Assembly (NCBI GenBank): GCA_001970855.1
Contig: LSSN01000373.1
Span: forward strand, 8,113 to 72,112
Origin: Smittium culicis
Lineage: Eukaryota; Kickxellomycota; Harpellomycetes; Harpellales; Legeriomycetaceae
DNA length: 64,000 nt
Direction of reading: 5' to 3'
Part shown: positions 36,913-49,627 of the stretch, in pieces
How the letters are laid out: every line of letters begins with the position of its first letter
How positions within the stretch are numbered: the stretch's first letter is position 1
The notes under the pieces: generated by a model
What the model saw: only the letters and a program-made list of their open reading frames with translations
What the model was told of the DNA's origin: nothing
The model's database searches: none
Position numbers and translations under genes: made by a program

Positions 36913-37105
36913 TCTCCTGTTGTGTCGACTCCTGTTTGATCTACCAAATATAACAAATTAGATTCAAAAATTATAATTCAATTCTGAGACTCGATCAATT
37001 ATTGGTATATGCTACAATTGCTGCAAATAACAAGTTTGCTTTTAATTTATAAACGAATCAATTATTTCTTTTATTTTAAGAGAGTGTTCAGCGGGAAAGG
37101 GCCAA
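36913..37105 (+). mobile_element. TTAA MITE, copy f
   Basis: The left terminal repeat is decayed (around TTCTCCTGTTGTGTCGACTC); the internal blocks GATCTACCAAATATAAC, TGCAAATAACAAGTTTGC and ATAAACGAATCAATTA are clear; the right end is TTCAGCGGGAAAGGG. Confidence 0.7.
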
Positions 37106-37204
37106 TGAAACGCTCTGGCTATTGAAGTAGATCCCTGTTTGATGCTTTTTTTTTTTACCTCTTTATATTTCTAGAATGATCAGCATATAATCAACACAAC
37201 TAAC

Positions 37205-37400
37205 TATCCCTTTCCGATTCAACACTCTTAAAAAAAAATTGAATTAATTGATTCATTTATGATTTATATGCTAGTTTATTATTTGCTAAATTAATCAACA
37301 AACCAATACTCTTGTGATGTTTGCAAGTTAACTATTTTTTTTGAATACAGTTGGTTATATTTGGTAGACCAAAAACTGCCTACCGCCCGGGAAAGGATTA
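37205..37400 (-). mobile_element. TTAA MITE, copy g (inverted)
   Basis: CCCTTTCCGATTCAACACTC at the left and TTTGGTAGACC...CCGCCCGGGAAAGG at the right. It sits 100 bp from copy f in opposite orientation. Confidence 0.8.
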
Positions 37401-38289
37401 GTACGAAAAACTTACTTTGCAGTATTATCTCTTACTATTTTTAATTTCCAATAACTGCAATTAACTAAAATAAGTTGTTTATTGAAGAGAAAATAGAAAT
37501 AAAATAAATAATATAAAAACTAGAAATAGAACTAGGACAATTACAAGGACATGAGATTTGAAGATAAATGTTGGAAAGCTTATTCATTTCAGGGAGATGG
37601 CTAAGTTCGGGTTTATATATCTCTTTTTTATGTATATAGTTATAGGGCGTGTTATATTTATGTGAAAACTACTGACTGTTATAACAATCTGACGGTTAAT
37701 CAGCTTAGTTATTGGTCAATTTGGACAATTGAAGATTGAGCCCACTAAAATAACTATAATATAATCCATCCATTAATTGAATTTATCTGCTTTTTTCGAA
37801 AATATTTATTAACTATTCTTCACTATCAGTTGAACATTCTAGACAGTTCGTCCAGAAAAAAAGGTCTCTCTCCGATTTGTGGTAGGCCATTCAGGCCACA
37901 GTCGACTTTATTTGTAGATATAAATAGATTTTTAAAAATTATAAATCTTGAAAAGATTAAAGTAAATAAAATTTTTTAAAAAATAAAGATACACAAGGTA
38001 CAGAAAGTCATTAAAAATAAATCTAATATTAACAATAAACATAAACAGCAGAGAATTGAAGCTCTTCAACGCTAAATTCAGGTTCTCACTGAAGAGCTCG
38101 GATCTGGTCAAAGTACAGACAACATTATCACACAAACTGAAGATGATAAGACAGTTAGAATTTACGTCACTGAAAGTGAATCCTAAAATCATGGAACCTA
38201 CTCGATGAAAGGTATATATGGCTGTCAAAACATGATTAAGAAGATAAAAATGTATCACAATCGATTTATTCGATCATAGGGAGGAATCC

Positions 38290-39435
38290 AGTACCCATCA
38301 GGGGCCACTTAAAAAGCAACGAGGTCAATCATAGTATCAAGCTTAGCCAAAAAAACTGCCGAAGAGGGTAAAGCAATGACAGAGTCCGAACAAAAAATTG
38401 TCGATCTTACATGAGTCACAGTTAAAATTGAAGAATTCTCGAGTTTCTTCAATGCGCTCGAAAACTCGACAAAATCCGAGATTGAATCATTTGATCAAGA
38501 AATAAACGGCAGCCCCCAAGATTTACTCAGGCTTGCGTTTAATTATGCGCATAAGTGGAAAACATCTATATAACGTCAGTTGTTCAGGATTTCAGATACG
38601 GAAAAAATACCGCAACAACCCCACCTTATACAGAAAAACATTAAATCCAATTCCTGTTTGTTTAGACAACTTTTTATCAAATTGAATATGCTAACATAAA
38701 CTCCAAATCGATAATCTTATCGAGTTTGCTCTTAGCAGCTGAAGTTATTCCGCTCTATATGAAACAGGAGTATAACAATATAAAAGAGGCTATAAAAGTG
38801 TTGGACGGAAAAGATAATTTGGAAATCAAAATTTCGAGTAAAGATGACCCAAGAAGCCTGTAAAAACACCAAGAAGCCTCAGAATGAATATACTCTCAGT
38901 TCCAATATATATAAAAAAAGTTAAGGACTCACTCCAAAACAACTCAACAATACTCAACCGAGTTTCAGAGTGTCCCAAGGAAAAATCTCTTACCCATACT
39001 AAAAGCGGTAAATTTATAGAAAAAGCAATTCAGAAAGATCTAATGGAAAGACTGATCTGCAAAAAAACTCCGATCACGGGAAAAAATTAAAAAATTAAAA
39101 AAAAAACTAAAAAGCGCCAGAAAAAAAAATGAATACACGATCTTCCCAACAGTCCTTCAAACAGAATTGCATTTTACACCTATTTCAACCTAAATTTTTC
39201 CATTTTGACTTTCAGATTGAATAAAAAAATCGGGAAAATATGTAAAAAGCATTTGGTTCTTAGATAAGCTAAAAAATTGATATTGAATACCGTTCTCTTC
39301 GAATTCAACTTCGATACTAAAAAATCTTACCTCTTTAAGCAAAGCCATTCAGATGAAATAAGCTGTATTGTCGAAGAATTTCTAAAATCCTAAGTAGTTC
39401 GGTAATCCGGGGACTAGAACACAACATATGTATCG
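38290..39435 (+). pseudogene. DIRS gag-like region
   Basis: Fragments in one frame look coding: SLAKKTAEEGKAMTESEQKI, then VTVKIEEFSSFFNALENST and INGSPQDLLRLAFNYAHKWK (about 38335-38570). These lie where the gag of DIRS elements lies. Further down, several frames are interrupted by stops. Weak as a protein call by itself; supported by position inside the element. Confidence 0.5.
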
Positions 39436-39440
39436 CGAAT

Positions 39441-39633
39441 TGTAATGATCAAGTTTAATTTATTTTTAAATAATAAAAATATGAGAATGAAAATGAGAAA
39501 GAATAAAAGATTGAAAAGCTTAACTTCCAAAAAGTGGGAAGTTAAGCTTATTTATATGATATAAAAAATGGAATTTGGTTCTGAAACCAAATTCCAGGGG
39601 TAATGCAAGTCCAATTATTATTGGACCATTACA
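39441..39633. mobile_element. Solo-LTR-like element, copy 2, nested in the DIRS element
   Basis: Inverted copy of 2794-2994. It begins TGTAATGATC and ends GACCATTACA, a 10-bp inverted terminal match with one mismatch, and is flanked by CGAAT on both sides (39436-39440, 39634-39638). The three internal palindromes are kept. Because it splits the DIRS element, it arrived later. Confidence 0.8.
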
Positions 39634-40620
39634 CGAATATTCGCGCGGGAAGATCCAACAAAAATCCAATGATTGCTGGAAATGACCCATATGAAAGAGT
39701 TGTTTTGTAAAAGAAGGATTCAAGATAGAAAGTGTAAAATCTCTGAGTAATTTGAACCTTACGATCGATTAAATAGTTAAATTGGATTGAAATCTGATTA
39801 TCACCTCATCCCACTGCATCAATCGTCAACCCAGATATACCGATTCATCTATCAGGGCAAGATATTCGAATTTTTACCACTACCATTTGGACTTAAAACA
39901 GTCCTAGAGCCGCTGAGATTCATCAAAATACGTCCATTTTTCTGTATAGACGACATAGTCATCCTGTGAAAAACATCAGAAGAATGCCATATTCATACGA
40001 AAATAAACCTAAAATATCTACATAATTTGGGTTTTATCTTGAAGACAGAAAAATCCGCGATCTATCGATACACTCTCCAGGTATTCTTGAGATTTTTTTT
40101 TGATACTGATAAAATGTCCATCCACCTCACCAAAAAACAGCTGAAAAAGAAACACTAAGAGCTAAGAAATGCGCCACATCTATTACTCACAACGAGAAAT
40201 GCTTTGGGTCTCAATGGAATATTCTCGGCGTGAGCATTAGCAGTAATTACAACCCCTATAAAATCTCAAGAACTCCAGATCGATATCACACGAGCTCTAA
40301 AAATCTCAGAGCACTGCTACGACGCTCTTTATCCTCTCTCAACGAATAAAATCGAAGAAAAGAATTTTTTTGACTGTCACTTATGCGATTGGAACTGTAA
40401 ACTACTAATTTTATAAGCTTATGAATCCAAAACACATCAGTATCTGCAACTAAAGATGCTTCTAGTAAAGACTGGGGTATCAAAAGTGACATATTGTCGA
40501 TTAGCGTAATTTTGGATTCAAAAATGCAACAGGAATCACTAAACTACAAAGTAGCTGAGACTCTACCACATTCTTTATTTTTGCACGCTTTATATTGTAA
40601 AAATCGAATTTTCTAATAAA
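39634..40620 (+). pseudogene. DIRS reverse transcriptase / RNase H remnant
   Basis: The stretch LKSDYHLIPLHQSSTQIYRF (from about 39787) with FEFLPLPFGLKT and then FCIDDIVIL matches the RT palm order (DAYxHIPI, LPFGL, xxDDI). The catalytic box reads IDD here. The RNase H region contains KDASSKDWGIKSD (about 40446-40484), where TDAS is usual. In-frame stops follow FCIDDIVIL and occur upstream. The solo-LTR copy interrupts its 5' part. Confidence 0.7.
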
Positions 40621-41261
40621 GAAAGAAAATATAACAAAATAGGTCAAATTTACCAATGGGTGCACAACAGCGCTTAAAAACTGTTTAATTTGGCAAAAAA
40701 ATGTTTTAAAATCACTACAGAGAACAAAATATCAGTAAAAATTACACACTTATCTGGGAAGAAAAAATTGCTAGCAGATTGGCTCACCCGCAATGTGAAC
40801 AGTCCCTTGGAGTAAAAGCTTCTCAGGCACTGTTTCAACATAGTAAACTGTGTTTGGGTGGTCCACTGAAAGTAGAAATTTATGAATCAACAATGAACTA
40901 CAGCTAAAAGTATATTTTTCGCAAGTACCAGATCACAATCTCTTGGGCACAGATTCACTACTGCACCCTTGGCTAAAAGACGGGGCATACGCAAAAACCC
41001 CCACCAATTCTAATATTACCAGCGATACGAAATGTAATAATAGAGAACTTAACTTTAGTTATATTTGTGCAGAATTGGTCAGCACAGCCATGGTACCTAT
41101 TATTATCGAAGATAGCTTTATCTTTGCCAATAAATCTAAAAGTAGAAGATAATCTATGAAAGATGCAAATATGGAAAATATCAGAGAAAAAGACACAGTA
41201 CTAGCATGTGAGGAAAAAAAACTGATTTCAAACCTAGCAAGGCCTAACACAATAAATTCCT

Positions 41262-42210
41262 AATATAAATACTGGAAAAAATACTATAAATGGACCTCTG
41301 AAAATAGTCATGACCCACAAAAATATTATCCTATATTTCTCTCAAATTTCTTGGTATCATTGAAGCTGAAGCCAACATCAGTGAATATGCATGCAACAGC
41401 TATATCAGAACAGTTATTAAACACATATTCAGGTTTAAACCTCGTATTTGCAGATATAAGAGCTGCTAGACTACTAGCTGAACATAAAAGCAGCATAAAA
41501 AAGTACTTAGAAGCATATCAGCATGATATTTTGGTAAATTCTTGAAATAATTGATTCATGGGGCGAAAATAAAAATTAAAGTGCCACATTCTAATTAATA
41601 AATGAATTATATTTCTAGCACTAGCCATATCTTGGAATCCGCGCTCTGAATTACAAGGAATAATGCGCACACAGATCCGCGAAGATGAAAATAAAAAAAA
41701 ATTTTTTGTGGTTCCCACACCACAGGGATAGGAGAGAAAAATCTATGAGGCTATCTCCATATAGAATGAATATAAATCTATTCACAGTTAAAACATTAAA
41801 AGAACAATTAGATATTACTAAAAACTACGCCTTTGTCCAGTAATCAGGTACTATTATTTTTATTTTGAAGCCTACTGTAAATGCGACTTCAAAAGATACA
41901 ATCTCTAGATGGTTAAAATCAATAATCTCTGAGTTAGGCTCAAAAAACAGTACACATAGTACATGAAGCGTTGCTGCCTCAAAAGAATTAAATTCTGGAG
42001 TTTCTATTGAAAAAATAATGATAAAATTTGATTTAAAATCAGAAAATATTTTTAAAAATCACTATTTTAAACCAAAAAGAAGTATAATATCATCAATTAA
42101 GGCTATTTTCAAATTTGCAAATACACCAATCGAAGAGGGACCTTTATCCCCGAAGATCAGTCTAGGCTATTTGATAGGCAGCGAAGAACAGTTGAAGACT
42201 GTTTGAATGA
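41262..42210 (+). pseudogene. DIRS tyrosine recombinase remnant
   Basis: Two parts. The N-terminal core-binding part reads FLVSLKLKPTSVNMHATAIS and NTYSGLNLVFADIRAARLL (about 41340-41545). The catalytic part reads SKDTISRWLKSII, then HST followed by TGA at 41964-41966 (exactly where the HxxR arginine belongs), then VAASKELNSGVSIEKI and NHYF with the expected tyrosine nucleophile at 42063-42065. The stop replacing the arginine and several stops between the parts make it non-functional. Confidence 0.75.
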
Positions 42211-42385
42211 AAAAAGGTTCGGAAATGATTGAACCTCCCGCCACAACCCAAAAAAAAATTGTTTATTTATTCTATTCACGATATAAAAATTTTAAAATTC
42301 TATTTATAATCTAGAATAAAGTTGAATGCGGCCTGAATGGTCTAACACCAATCGGAAAGAAACCTTTGTTCCGTTAAACTGCCTT

Positions 42386-43950
42386 CAAATATTCAAGATC
42401 ATTAATATTTCCTTAATCAAACGAGAATACCCTTATTGATAGTTTTAATAAAAGAAAAAGCAATTTCTATCCACTAAACTAATATTATTCGCTGTATTAT
42501 TTGATAATAAAATACTATGATATTATTTTTTACGCCTTATAAATTTTACTCCCAAAAAAATGTATTTAGCCAAGATCTGATATAATTATGAATTTTTTAA
42601 AGCTTGAATTTTTCATCTTACTCGAGAAAATGAAAATTTTGAAATTTCTGGTCCACAGTAAAGCAGGTCACTTTATATAATTATTCACTTTTATTATTTC
42701 GGGAATTAAATATTGAAGATGTTTATAGTTATATACAATATAAGAGTTTAAATCACTATTTTTAAAATGCAATAAATCAAAATTCTTATACTTTATACTT
42801 TTTCTAATAATAATTTTTTTTGAATGATCAACTTTTCTTCAAAAACTTATACTAATTTTTCGCTATTTACTGGGTCACTCTAAATAATTTCGAGTAACCA
42901 TTTCTTTTATATTTAATTATAAAAAATTTTTATTTATAAAGCTAATCAGTATTAGATAGATAATATAATTATTATTTTTTATGAGAAAAAAATAGATATA
43001 CAATAAAAAGCCATAATAAAATGTCATATATTTCGTTTTAACAACGTTAAAAAGTTAATTTTTTTTAAACAGACAATTCATGCCAATTTTTTTAATAAAA
43101 ATCGATTAATAGAATATATATGATAGCTTTCAGTTTTGGAGCTTTTATTAACGGTAATTTCAAATAGTTAGGTATGATCATATTATCTAAATTATTTGTG
43201 TACAATGCTAGTTTTTTGTATTAAAAAGTGGATTTGGACATTTTAGCCTATAATTATCTATTTAAACGATAACATATAATCTTTTCTTACCCTAAAAAAC
43301 TTCTGTACTCACCAACTTGATTATCTTCATTAAAAATCAAATTTATTTTCAGACCAGCAATTATTTTATAAAATTAGTTGTGACGACTAGCGTTATTCGC
43401 GAATTTCCTATTCACAAAAATTTAAGGCGTGATAATTTTTTTTCTTGATAAATACAGCAAATAGTTTTTTTATTTCTTTAAAATGAAATAAGCTTTATTA
43501 AAAATCATTCGCATAAAGAAATGAATTATTTACTTTACAATTATTCGTAAAAATAATATGTTAAAGTGATTTTTTTACTTTAAATAAAAGTATTTTATAC
43601 CTTATATATTGCCTAATATATGTAACTAAAAAATATAATGAATCTAATAAAAAATAAACATAATATCAATCTCAATCTTGTATAAAATATAATCTCACGA
43701 TATAATTCAGGGTAAAAATTATGTATCGAAAGTAAAAAAAAATGAAAAAAAATAAATTAAAGCACTTTGATTTACATAATAAAAAAATCTGAATTAAATT
43801 AGAGTTACTAATACTATTTAGCCTAATCATACAAAAAACATTATTTTTTATCCAAAAAAATAATTTTATTCCAACTTGGAAAAAGAATATAAAAAGCGTA
43901 TAATTATATAAGTAAAAAATTTGCCTATACAACTGCTACTGCTTATTAAA
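42386..43950. other. Gene-free AT-rich stretch
   Basis: Nothing coding or structured was recognised; the last part may be the decayed 5' portion of the transposase remnant that follows. Confidence 0.4.
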
Positions 43951-45000
43951 AAGCTCTGCCAAAATTTCAAAAAATTAATGACAATCTCTTCGAAACTTTT
44001 AAAATTGATTTTTTACCTAGAAGTCGATTTTATTATAATTTTAATCTCAGAACGGGACTCCATGTAGTAAAATTGGCAAGTGAAACTGCTAATGAAGATA
44101 GTATTTTTGATACAGATTTTCCCGATGAATTGACTAAAATAATTTTGGAAGGGGACTATCAAAATAGTCAGGTAAACAATTATTATTAGTAAATATTTTT
44201 TTTATCTTGGATTCGTCTGAAAGTAAGGATATTAAGCTCAGATAAAACTTGCATATATTGAAATAGAAATTCATAATCAACATATTCATCCTAATATAAT
44301 TTTTTTTTTTTTCAGGGTTAAAGCCTAAAAAAGGAAATTAACGTGCTATTAGGATTAAACTCGAACAGATATTGTAGAAAAAATCTAATTATGATCCATG
44401 AGTTGGAAATAATACAGCGTTAAAAGGATCCAATAAAATCAGTCATTTAGTTATTTTGGGATCGCCAAAAAATATTTATGAGAATTATATATTTACCAAT
44501 ATTTATTCGATAAATTTGATTTAGAATTGATTAAATATTTTAAAAGAATGAAAATTTATTTTAAAATCTTACTAATAATAAATGCTGAAATGGGTCAATC
44601 GAATTTTTTATCCAATTTAATAGATGAAAATACAAGTTTTCGTCATTACTCTCATCACAACTAGTTTAAGAAATTCTATTGACCAAGGAGTAAATTCAAT
44701 ATTTATTGCATACTAGCTTAAAAATAAATCCAATAAATTAAACTATAGTTTAGGAATGAAGCCTACTACTGTATCAGAGTTTTGGAAGAAATTTAGTATA
44801 AATTATTTTGTAGAAATAATATTTGAGGCATGGGATCTTGTTTAAATGAGGTCTGGAATAAAATCACCCCAAATATAGATGATAAAATTTGCTTTCTAAT
44901 CAAAAAAGCAACATTAGGTTCAGAAATTGGTTGCCTAAACTTTGGAAAAGGTTTAGACTAAAATGATCATTCTTTGTATTTTATTATCGATGCACTTTCA
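43951..45000 (+). pseudogene. Tigger/pogo-type DDE transposase remnant
   Basis: Scattered but ordered matches to the pogo/Tigger family, across three frames. The end of the CENP-B-type DNA-binding region reads YYNFNLRTGLHVVKLASETA with FPDELTKIILEGDYQNSQ (about 44020-44171), which parallels the family's RYGLHNVKL...E block. Then come VGNNTALKGSNKISHLVILG (about 44400-44462) and ILLIINAEMGQS (about 44566-44602), where the family has DNAPGH. Next is TTSLRNSIDQGVNSIF (about 44658-44705), the TTS...QPMDQGV block. Last is TTVSEFWKKFSINYFVEIIF with EAWDLV (about 44767-44845). The catalytic aspartate of the DNAPGH box reads Asn. Many stops and frame changes: long dead. Terminal inverted repeats not found. 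Confidence 0.6.
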
Positions 45001-45119
45001 ATGAGATAAGAAATAGCAATCTAAAGCTAAAAATAATGCTATAAATAATAGTATGACGATAGTATTTTTTTTTCTCAGAGAGTTTATTAAACATAATTAA
45101 AAAGTATACTAAAAACTGT

Positions 45120-45210
45120 TAAAAAATGATATAAAAATAATTTTTCAATCGACCCCCCTCCGCCGCTCTAGCAGCTCCATACCCACTGGGCATTGGTTCA
45201 AGGTACAGAT
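45120..45210 (-). mobile_element. LINE 3'-tail fragment
   Basis: On the minus strand it reads CTTGAACCAATGCCCAGTGG, then TATGGAGCTGCTAGAG, GGAGGGGGG and GATTGAAAAATTATTTTTAT. It aligns with 62580-62470 (minus) and less well with the tail of the LINE at 5700-5770. It is a small GC-rich island in AT-rich DNA. Upstream coding sequence was not recognised. Confidence 0.55.
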
Positions 45211-48200
45211 TTGATTTGAGGTTAAAATTAACAGGATAATCATACTGTTAAGAACTAATTAAAACATGTTCAGACTTAATATCTTATTAGATGATTAGAT
45301 GTTTTAAAATTTTATTTAGATAGTAAAAAATTTCACTGTTATTAAATTTTGAATAACTTTCAATGGATATAAAATTTAACAGATCGACGCTATTTTGCTT
45401 TTTTAAAAAATATGGTTTCAGATCATTTTTGAATATTTTCTAAGAAAATATTACTGTAAACCTTAGTTTGAAAATATTTATTAAGACTAATTATGTTATA
45501 ATGAGATATAAAGTACTTTGTAGTGTTTAATGGTTTCATATGAAAATTTTTAAATAAATCTCATATATATCATATTACGATGTAATTATACCTCACATAT
45601 ATTATTTTAAAGTGGATATTAGTTCGGTTCCTCTTATTGCATGATTTCTTGGCATGTTTATGAATTAGAATTATAATAAGGAGATTAAAAGTGAATCAAG
45701 ACTTTATACTAAGGGTATAATAGTATATTAATAAAATTTTAATTCTAAACTGATCATTCCTTAGTTAAATTATTGTTTTTATTCATAATTTCAATATTAT
45801 AAAATGAAGAATAAAAATACTAAAATTAGATTTTGTAATCATGATAAGAAAATTTAGATATTTAATATAGATTTTAATTCAAATTATATAAATTTTATTG
45901 AATTAAACTTTATATTATATATATAATTCAATAAATGTAGATATAATTGTGATTTTATTAAAAAAGCTCTGAAGAAAAATTCGATTCAGAAAAAAGAAAA
46001 ATTTATCTTTTATTAAAAACGCTAAGCATTTCTAATTTGACTATGAATTATAATCCAAACACATTTTAATATAAACTTATTAGAAATATATTGAATCTCG
46101 ATTTAGTAGAAGGTTTCATGCTGAAAAATAAAAAAACAATTTTTACAAAAATTTTATCATTTACTCGATTTGTAATTTTTAAATTGAATCGATATAAAAA
46201 TTTTTACTAAAAATTAAAGTTCTTTTTGGAAAAAAAGGCCGTATTGCTACTAATTAAACATAAACTGATATTTTATATAAACTTTGCATAAAAAAAAAAT
46301 CAGATAATACAATTCAGCTACTAAAATTGGTGATATCTAATCGTATTTTATGAATTAAAATGCTATTATTCAAAAAAATAATTACAAATGGATGAAAAAA
46401 TGTCTATTATTGTTCAATAATAATTATAGCTGTATATATGTCGCCAAAGATATGACCCTGGCACTATAAAGTTAATATTGTGAGGTTCAATTCCTATTTG
46501 ATTTGTTATTTCAGCAGAATAATTTAAAATAAAAGAATAGTTTTATTAATGTTTTTTGGATTTTATTTGGGGTTTTTAATATGTTTCTTTCCAAGGTTTT
46601 ATGATATCTTTTTTCTTCCAACTGGAAATTTTGGACGTTTTTATAGTAAATTATTATTTCCTAAGTCTTCCACTTAAGTCATATAACGTAATATGTAAAC
46701 TTATCATAGAAATTAATATGATATAGTTATTAGTATATAATAAAATAAAGTAAACTAGTATGTATATAAAAAAAATTAAGAATTGTAGATCTTTCTTTGG
46801 CCAAAGAAGTATAAAAAAAACCTCTATGTTATCTGCAAATCAGATTTGATTTGCATCGACATAAAATAAAAAAAATTCCACCTTTAAAATCAAAGAAATA
46901 CCCGATTCTTTGTATTCAGTGCTATTATGAGTAATAACTACGGCATATATATACTCAAAAAAAGATTCATAAAAAAAATCACCATCTATTTAACTGCGAG
47001 TAATCATACATAGCTAAAATTCAGAAAGAGGTAAAAACTAACCTTAAAAATGGTTACCGTACAGATAATACTTTCTTTCCATCTTTTTATTGATTTATAG
47101 CTGTTTTAGTATAATTCAATTGAATTTTTCTAATTCTAAAGCGATGAATGACTATAACAATCTTCGTTAATAAGTACAGGATATTTAACATATAATAATC
47201 AACGTGATTACCTTAACATGTATCACAAAAATTATTCTCTATCGGTCTGATTTATGTAAATTATTTTTCATAAAAAGTTTTTCAGATCTTGTAATTTCAT
47301 GAAATTTCTATGATGAATTGTGGCGTGGTATGAGGTTTCTATTATATTTTGAGTTTGTTTAAAATGAATTTTTTTGAAGGTATAAGAAAGATCACAAAGG
47401 AAATCTACATTATCAATTCAAAGATTGAATTGATATATTAAAAAGCTATTATAGATATTTTATATATACTGTTATACAAAATGACGTTTATACGAGACAT
47501 ACTGATAAATTCTCGAAAGTTTGAAATGAAAAAAATTGATAAAAATTTTAATTTAGATCTCGCTTTCGCGAGAAATAAGTCTTATAAGGTGTCTTTTTAT
47601 GAATCTCAAACAATCTCAATCTATAATATACAAAATTAAGATATACCAACAATCTTTCGGTATTATTAGCAGTTCATTTTTACTCATTAGGCGTCAGAAT
47701 CTAAAAAAAAATTATGAGAATATCAAAAAAAGATTAAATAAGTTTTAAAAACTTCTTTATCATTTAAAAGGTAGAAATTTATCTAAATTATACAAAAGTA
47801 AAATTTCGAAAAAAGTATTTTTATTTTTATTTTTATTTTTTTCAATTTCTTTTGTTTAATCTCCAAATTTAGATTATTAGTACATTTAATATAATTATAT
47901 ATTATAATAGTGTATTTTTAGAATTTATAGATTAAGTTTTAGTAGATAATACTATACTCAAAATCAACAAAATTTTATAATATGAATACTAATTCCATAG
48001 CAGCCAATAAATTATATTTAATTTATGTGGTAGCTTCTCATCAATTAAACCCTCAATATTGATCAAATAAGAAAAATACACCTAGATTCAAATTAATAAT
48101 AAAAATCAATAAATTTTGAAGCCATTATCCGTATGCTTCACAGAAATTTTTTATCAGACTCTAATAGCCCAAAAAACTCTCCAAATAGCTTTCCAGAAAA

Positions 48201-48897
48201 ATCATCTCTGGTGGTGTGTTTTCCCACCAATTTCACAGTAATTTTCAATGTTATTAATCTAACTTTTTGATTAAAAAAAAATCAGAATTTTATATTTTAT
48301 TTGAGCCTCATTAATAAATATAAACAAAATTATAGTTATAATCGTTAATTTTTAATTTTGAACCCTCAGGTATAGGAACCGAATTAAATTAACACAAATA
48401 ATTACTAAATAAAATAGCTTAACTTTTAATTATATTCATAATTGAGATTTTGAATCTTTATTTAAGTTGATTTATCATCGAATACCCCCGATTTATCATA
48501 AACATAGTTATGACTATGACAAATTGTTAGTATATTGACAGTATATATTCAAAAATTTCACGCCTATGTTCTTTTTTCACATAAAAAAAGTTCTTCTTGA
48601 GAATTATAATTCTAATAAGAGAATCTTTAAGTGCAGAAAAATATAGTTTTTTTAATATAAAATCTAATTAAAACTTAAATAAATTACGTATGATAAATGT
48701 ACAATATTTTTCTTTCCTTCTATAAAAAAAAATAATTCTTTATATTATTCTTCTTAATTAAAGAAAGTTTTATATAAAATAATGAAATATTTTCCATTAT
48801 TGCTTAGATTAAGATATAGTAGAAAAAGTTGAGTTTGAGTTTTTAAAATTCTTAAACTATTTTTTATCTGGTTCAAAATTTCTAAATTTATATTGAA
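45211..48897. other. Gene-free AT-rich stretch
   Basis: No gene. Around 46020-46260 a frame with NKKTIFTKILSFTRF and GKKGRIATN faintly recalls Tc1/mariner transposases; too weak to call. Confidence 0.35.

Positions 48898-49627
<730 letters not shown>

Larger units (their letters stand above)
37841..42385 (+). mobile_element. DIRS-like tyrosine-recombinase retrotransposon, degenerate
   Basis: About 4.5 kb. The two ends are inverted repeats of about 105 bp (37841-37948 against 42281-42385). They share TCCGATT, the block CCATTCAGGCC and CTTTATT, and differ mostly by transitions. Between them the order is gag-like region, reverse transcriptase/RNase H, tyrosine recombinase, which is the layout of DIRS-type elements and not of LTR elements. 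All three parts carry stops and frameshifts, so it is dead. A 193-bp solo-LTR-like element is inserted at 39441-39633 with its own target duplication. Confidence 0.8.

Noticed and set aside
45150..45200. Possible tRNA, because of GGTTCAAGG (a B-box-like string)
   Set aside because: No acceptor stem, D arm or anticodon arm can be formed around it, and the same sequence recurs as a LINE tail at 62.5 kb.
46450..46500. tRNA-like T-loop GAGGTTCAATTCC
   Set aside because: The T stem pairs at only about three of five positions and no cloverleaf could be built.
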